From: Platerodrilus igneus
Taxonomy: Eukaryota; Arthropoda; Insecta; Coleoptera; Lycidae
DNA length: 64,000 bases
Direction of reading: 5' to 3'
Assembly: GCA_036346225.1 (NCBI GenBank)
Contig: JARFIW010001491.1
Span: 4,712,001-4,776,000, forward strand
This document shows positions 57,800-64,000 of the stretch, piece by piece; position 1 is the first letter of the stretch; each line of letters opens with the position of its first letter. A model generated the notes under the pieces. That model did no database searches. It was not told where the DNA came from and was given only the letters and a program-made list of their open reading frames with translations. Made by a program: the position numbers and the translations under genes.

Positions 57800-58510
57800 T
57801 TTGCGAATCAATTAAACATACATTCGTACTTAGAAAATAATTTATCAGTTTTAACTAGTTCGTGAGTTTTATTAATAAAATACCCATACAATTTTATAGC
57901 AGTTGGTTGGTTTAGAATTTACTAACACTGCTACTTCATCATAATGTAAATTTAAAATGTGAATAGAAAAGTACCGAGTACATTATTTTATAACCAGCTA
58001 TTAAAAACCGGGACTTCACAATAGATATATCAAATTAGAGAGGCATCGGCGTATTTCCCCATGTCTAATCATATTACAAACGCTTTGGGAAAAGTCAAAT
58101 TTATTATAAATTATTCAAGCCGACAGAAGTCCATAAAATAATATAAAATTTAATACGTAGGAACCCTCCCAATAACGCAAATGTCAATATTAAATAGCAA
58201 CTACGGAAGTACATAATATTCCCATACACCGAAAAACCCTTGACCTCAACCAAAAGTTTAGTTTAAATCGTACAAACTGTGTAAATAGAAAAATTGGGGA
58301 ATTGCCTAAATTAATATAGCTTACAAATACCGCTTTCGCATAATGGAACGAGCGTTCATTCTGATTGATTCAAATCTTTGAATACGAGCTTATAGCTTGA
58401 AGAAAGTGACAAGCACGATCGTCGGACGAATGAACCGGTTTACAGTAATTCGAGTAATGGTAAATTGAAATCGAGTTTGAAAAAACAAGCCGCAAACGCG
58501 AAAGTACTCG
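57800..58510. repeat. Diverged dispersed repeat, copy 2
   Basis: Partner of 50,035-50,735 in the same orientation, about 7.8 kb away. A 151-codon minus frame at 58,390-58,845 overlaps its right end. It is the longest frame in this part, but the translation has no recognisable motif and the frame is not conserved in the partner copy. Confidence 0.75.
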
Positions 58511-61500
58511 CGGATTCCAGTGCCTTTATATTGTAAAAGTTTCTGTAGTAAACTTTCCAGCAACAGAAGTTGGGTATGTAGATTACTGATACCTAAGTAG
58601 TCCGAAAGGGTTGATCGAACCTTATACTCGAACCAAAAGCTACAAATGATAAAATTGTAGTCTTTTATCTGCTTCATATTCTGTTGACATAATTTATTAC
58701 TACGCAGACTTTTATGTTGGCGGAGGTTCAGTAAGAGCGTATTGTAATAGAAATAAGCAACAAAATTGTATGCGTAAAAATTTACATATACTAGTTGAAT
58801 TTGTTGGACCATTAGACTTTTTTTAGATACACGCAAGTTGGCCAATTAAAGTAAAGCGTAGTCTATTTGTGTTAGTTGGAGGTATTCGTTTTCTAATATA
58901 GGTTTGTAACGTATTTTTTTCTTGTTACGCTTTGTTCTTTAATATAGAATAAATCAGAAATAAAATAAAATATATAATTTATAACTTTCCGTTCGGTAAC
59001 AAATTAATACATAAAATTAATAATAACCTATACACTCCTTTACCTTTATGGTCTAAGATTCGTTACTATGCTTCGTCGAGTTGTCAAGTTGTCACTTCTT
59101 TATCAGCGTTCGAACGGGTAAGCTGCTCTGCAAGATAAGTGAAGTCAAGATGGTCGTGTGTAAGCACGTGGCCTCTAACAGTGTTAGAAAAAAGAAGATT
59201 AATTGATTGATTCTTGGTGTCGGAGGTCGAGCCTAACAGCTGTAGCGTGAGCATGATTTTCTATAAGCTTCACCTAGAGCGGTTCAGTTGATCCCTGCAG
59301 GCCTAAGGAGATGGAAGTCCCCTTTGACATAAATTAATTAAATAGATTATATTAATATTTTTCATCTTAGTGCAATATCTTAAGGCAATATTTTAAGGCA
59401 AGATCATATATGGTTACATCTTATATAATATAAAATGCAGTATCATAGAAGGCAATTTCATATGTGTTCCGTCTATTTCAACTTCACCAATAAATAACAT
59501 CAAATAAGTAAATCTTGGAGCTAAAATTTTGTTGGAGTATTAAATGCAATCAAGCTGAGGTTGGTTTCGTTATATAACAGTTGTATTCTGAAGAACTTTG
59601 ATATTCGATGGTTATGGAAATTTCCGACAGCTGAGGTCAAGGTCCTATATCTTTCGTTCAGAGCAGTATCGTAGCACGTGAGTGTACCTTAGGATTTAAT
59701 CACTTTGAACATTAATTAAATTGCAAAAAAGAATATAACATTAAAAATTTGAGTAACGTAAAAAGAAAATAGCTTTTAAGGAATCAGAGAATTAAATAAC
59801 AAATCTATTGTTTGTCAGAATGTTAGCACATGTACACAAAGTGTACATTTAATAAAGTTGTGAATGACATTTTATGTCAGATATATAAAAAACATAGATT
59901 CAGTTGTCCTATCTAGACGTCACATGTTGTCTTACTTTAATTTAAAATATGTTTAAATATTTTGAGGTCATGAACTTTCATTTTTCATCGACATGTGAAA
60001 TTCGCGTACTTACTGTTAAATAAAAATAATTTAGAGTAATTACATACTACATTATCAGCACTTTGATAATTAAATTTTACTGTGAAGGTCGAGGAAGTAC
60101 TTCATTGGCTTAAAGAATATTATGTAATATGATTAATTTAGAAAATTTCAAGTCAGTATATTTAAATTTTGTAGAAAGATCCATTCAGAGATCTTCCTAT
60201 TTTTGAATGCAAAACTTTACTAGTATATTTCTGTTCTAGAAAAATAATTAAGTGAAAATTTTTTAAGAGATACGAATTTAAATATTATAGTTACGTGAAT
60301 ACAGAAATTTATTCAAATAGAATCTATTTTGTTTTTGAATGACTTTTTATTATTTAGAATTCAAGTAAGAAAATTACAAGTCATCCCTGATTAGAAATTG
60401 TGTGTAATGAAAACAAATTCCCTGGGTATATATTTTAGAAACCTAAATTCTATTATTTTATTTTTGACAAATATTTTTGAGGACACAAATGGTGTCCAGG
60501 TTGTACCTTTGTTTGTTCACAGGTCAAGCCGAGACATCTGTATGACATCTGGTGTTTGAGGTCTTGGTAAGTGTGTTTAAAAGAGTGAAATTCAGGTTTT
60601 ATGGCTATGTTAGTGGTGTTGACATAAGGTTTCCGCATTCCCCTAATACAAGCACAGTTAAATTTTGTTGCTTATTGAATTGAAAAATACGGTGGCGCTC
60701 ATTAAATATATTTTTGGTCTTTTGACAACCCATGACCCAAGCTCATGATCTACCCAGAGCTAACACTCGACTAGCCGTTCATGTCTTAAGAGTTTTTCTT
60801 TTTCTCAAGCCATTTTTCATCCAACTTTACCTTGGGCTTACATTAATAATAAGAAATTCTCGACCTTGTGATATCAGGTTAGGGTTTAGGAAATTTAAAA
60901 GTATAATTTTTTTTAGCTGATAGTCACGAGGATAAGTTTAAAAACAACTAAGAAAAAATTTTTAGTTCACAGGTTAAGTAAAGTGGAGTTTTATTATTAT
61001 TTGTTCTCAGTTTTCATGAATAGGAAAAAAGTGTACACAGGGTTCCATCAACCTGTGTAGCATAAATAATCATTTAGTCGTCATGTAGACCACCCACCGT
61101 CTATCGCACCACATTCCAGGTGAGTTGAACTCAGCATTTTTAATGGACCAAAAGTTTAGAGACCCTTGCAGGCAGGTGAAAGTGTTAAAGTTTGCGCACC
61201 TTTAAAAACTTTGCAGCCTTTTTCATAAAATTTACCCCTCACCCCTGCGAGTTAGCTGATGCATTACTACTAATACATCTCCGTGATAAAATAAATTTCA
61301 GAGGTTCTTAAGGTCAATTTCACACGTGTTAAGCGTTATATTTATAAAATTCAAAATCGTTAAATTAAAGAATTGGCATGTTAATCCACGTGGTATGTAG
61401 TAGCATTTTTTAAACTGTAGAAAAATATTAGCAACAATGCTTCAAGAGCTGATATAATCAAAGTCTTTTATATGCGAATGCGCTTGTTGCGTGTGTGCGT

Positions 61501-64000
61501 GTGTTTTACGTGCGCATGTAGTCTTATTTGTTAAATATTCTTGCTTAAGCTAAGGAAAAATTTCAAAATAACTAACCAACGGTAGCAGAATGTTAACAAT
61601 TATAGAATTGCTGGATTTGCTTTTTAAATATTTGCATACAACCGCTTTAATTTAAACAATAATTCTGTTGTAACAGTTAGCAAAAATCTGCAGGACTAAT
61701 TAATACATAAATAAAATAAGCTCACCTCGTCCATGATGTTTTAGTTGACTAGAATTTTCAATTTCCATTGACGCTGCAATTTGCTGTAGCAAATACAAAC
61801 TCACCACTAATTTAAATTTAATTATGAACATTATTGTATTGTTTAATATAAACGATTTTCACGTGTAGACACGACAACATTCATTCTTTATCAACTTTCC
61901 CTTTTAATTATAATTTTCAATTTTTTTCGATAATTTGTTCATTCTTTTTTAATACTTAAAAAATGTGAATAAAATAATTTAGCCTTGTTAGACGCGTGCC
62001 GTTGGCAATTGACAAGTTCACGGTGGCAAGGAAGTAATACGTGAGCGCCGGTGGATGACTGAAGACATGCTTGTCTGTCGGCCACCAGAGCAGTTCCAAG
62101 TGGGTTACTGGGACAGTGTAGCGGTCTTCCTGCTAACACCTCTTGCCCCTCGATTCACCTGCTGTTTTTCAGGTAGTACGTACTTGCAGGTACGAAATTT
62201 ATTGCCGTATATATATTTAGTAAAATTAGGCAAGACGACGTCTCCAGATGATTATGGACGATTTAAGACGTTTAAGCTTAAAGAGGTTCTTTTGCTTTCA
62301 CTAGAGTTTAAGGTTAGTAGGAGTATAATGGTGAATTTTTCTTGCATTGTATGGATATTTATTATTTCAAGTATATGATGGCATTTCCTGATTAGTACTT
62401 GTATGACCAATGGATTGTGAAAGTTTTTACATGAATATGTATGTGTTGATATTTGTATTCATCATCCGTAACTTGTTATAATGTCCTTTTTTCTTAATAA
62501 ATACAGTTCCATACCTATTTAATAAAATTTCTAATAAGATTTTTACAACTGGTTAGTACCATATAATTTTCAGAAAATACTTATTCAAGTAAAATTGGCT
62601 TATTTCTTACATAAACATTGATCTTTGAAATAAAAGTTCGAAATTATTTAGATGTACTAAAAAATTGATGTTAATTCTCCTGTAAAATCATTCTTCTCAA
62701 CATCGAGTTCTTACATTATTAGTATATAAGTGGACGTTTTGGTTGTTTGAACAATTAAATACCTTACATTTTTTTAAGTGGTAAATTTAGTATGGTAATT
62801 ATAGAAAGGAATGGAATAAAAAGTAACTTAAATCGTTACTTTGGTGCCAATGTTGCATGAATTAACTTTCCTAACTTTAATCGCACGCCCATTTTGGCTA
62901 GTTTTTATTAATTAATTGTTTATTCTCTTCAATTTTTAGTTTACCCAATAATGATTGTAATTTTAAATATAAGAAAATTAAAAAGAAGTACAGACACACA
63001 TGAGTAACGATGAGAAGCCATTTGAACGACGTTTTAGTGAATTTTTTTGAAATTGTTTGTCTTTTAAGTGTATTACCGAAAGGGAACTCTTAACTTTTTT
63101 TGAGATATTGGTAGTTCTTGAATTTGTGCTTACGCATAACATTAGTTAGTATTTGAAATTAAGATTTGGAAAACATTGACACGTTCGTTTCGTTTTGCGA
63201 ACCTCTGTATGTTTTTCTAATTGATGTGTATAATTCAAAAACTTGGTTGATTGTTTTGCAGAAAGAGATGCTGCAACAACAGCGAAACCGGTTTGCAAAA
63301 TAACCAACAATTTGCATTAATTTTTGGTCGCTATACTTGTAACAATTTTTTTAAAGGGATATATTATTGGTTGAAACAAATTAGAAAAAAAATTGAAAAA
63401 TCCGTCCAGACCAGATATTTACAGCATTCGAACAATCCTCAATTTCTAATAAGTTGTTACGTTAATTTTGAACATCCCGTAGGTTTTTTTCTGTTAATAA
63501 GAAATACGCGGTCTAATAATTTTCAACTCAAATCCCTTTGGCGTTAAAAACGAAAACTAATTCAGTAAATTAAAATAACCCTTTCACGTGTTAATTCATT
63601 TATCTATTTGTATAAATTCGATTCCTAGTGTTACATCATAGGGCCTGATTAATAATAATTCTCTTTCTAAGAATTCCTCAACGTAAAGTTTATGCTAAAA
63701 CTAAACAGGCGATAACTGGTTCTAGGTATCTGATAATTGATTCTTATGTGTTTTCCATTGATAGCTTCTTCGGATTAAAGCCGCGTATTATCTCAATAAA
63801 CCGTGTTTTTGCAGTTTTATTTTCTTAACAACAATATTACTTTGAGCTCTGATCATTAGTGAAACGAAATTAATATTCACTTGCTTTTCAATCTACACAA
63901 CGAAAACACGTGTAGAATGGTTGGTTGTTTCCGTTTTTCTGTATGAAAAGTTTGCGCATGCCTAACAAAGTGGCGGGTATTTATGGGTTTTATAAAATTG
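58511..64000. other. AT-rich stretch with a few exon-like islands, no recognised gene
   Basis: Three more balanced patches might be exons or promoters. One is 59,080-59,330, with GTTCGAACGG followed by GTAAGC and then ATGGTCGTGT followed by GTAAGC. The second is 60,523-60,566, a 44-nt segment between TTTGTTCACAG and GTAAGTGTG. The third is 61,984-62,190, GC-rich, ending TTTTTCAG/GTAGTA. None encodes a recognisable product. TACACAGG/CCTGTGTA is an inverted repeat at 61,034-61,059. The rest shows nothing. Confidence 0.35.

Noticed and set aside
58390..58845. 151-codon minus frame, one of the longest in the window
   Set aside because: Composition is that of random AT-rich DNA, there is no recognisable domain, and it is not conserved in the partner repeat at 50 kb.

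Overview
This is AT-rich eukaryotic DNA (about one third G+C by eye) with no complete host gene that I can recognise. Almost everything identifiable is a transposable element or its remains, set in non-coding sequence with many TA, TG and AC microsatellites. The mixture points to an insect or another arthropod: a Jockey/X-element-type LINE with the insect-style zinc-knuckle gag, several mariners, a hAT, a PIF/Harbinger transposase, a Penelope relic and tRNA-derived SINEs. I cannot name the species.

Layout. 1-8.9 kb is mostly featureless and holds one MITE-like element at 0.33-0.97 kb. 8.97-13.83 kb is a decayed Jockey-clade LINE (gag-like ORF1, then ORF2 with endonuclease and reverse transcriptase). 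Its ORF2 is split by a 957-bp, oppositely oriented, 5'-truncated second LINE with 11-bp target duplications. A Penelope relic (14.0-14.57 kb, minus) follows, then a 3,013-bp non-autonomous hAT (14.63-17.64 kb) with a perfect 8-bp target duplication and GC-rich ends. 19-26 kb holds dispersed repeats, a TA-rich hairpin, two inverted copies of one SINE and long alternating purine-pyrimidine tracts. 29.3-34.4 kb holds two mariner relics, a SANT/trihelix-like coding relic, another SINE and a Harbinger transposase relic. A full-length but dead mariner occupies 34.63-37.58 kb and is interrupted by about 1.75 kb of the 3' end of another LINE.

38.77-41.0 kb is an AP-endonuclease-type LINE relic, and it overlaps the most striking structure in the window: a 5,201-bp direct tandem duplication (39,846-45,046 and 45,047-50,247). 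The copies differ, as far as I can see, only by single-base indels, nearly all in homopolymers. The breakpoints share the 5-bp microhomology AGAAA. The duplication is therefore either very recent or an assembly artefact. From 50 kb to the end there is a diverged repeat pair (50.0 and 57.8 kb), a 40-bp-arm inverted-repeat MITE (54.40-54.63 kb), a LINE endonuclease relic (56.0-56.7 kb, minus) and a few CpG-richer islands with splice-donor-like sites. The best of these (51.59-51.91 kb) could be the first exon of a gene running out of the window.

The coding relics do not form a pathway. Their relationships are those of nested insertions, which give a relative chronology. I found no convincing new biological system. 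The points most worth checking are the tandem duplication, the GC-rich hAT ends, the possible two-gene Harbinger unit and the candidate promoter islands.
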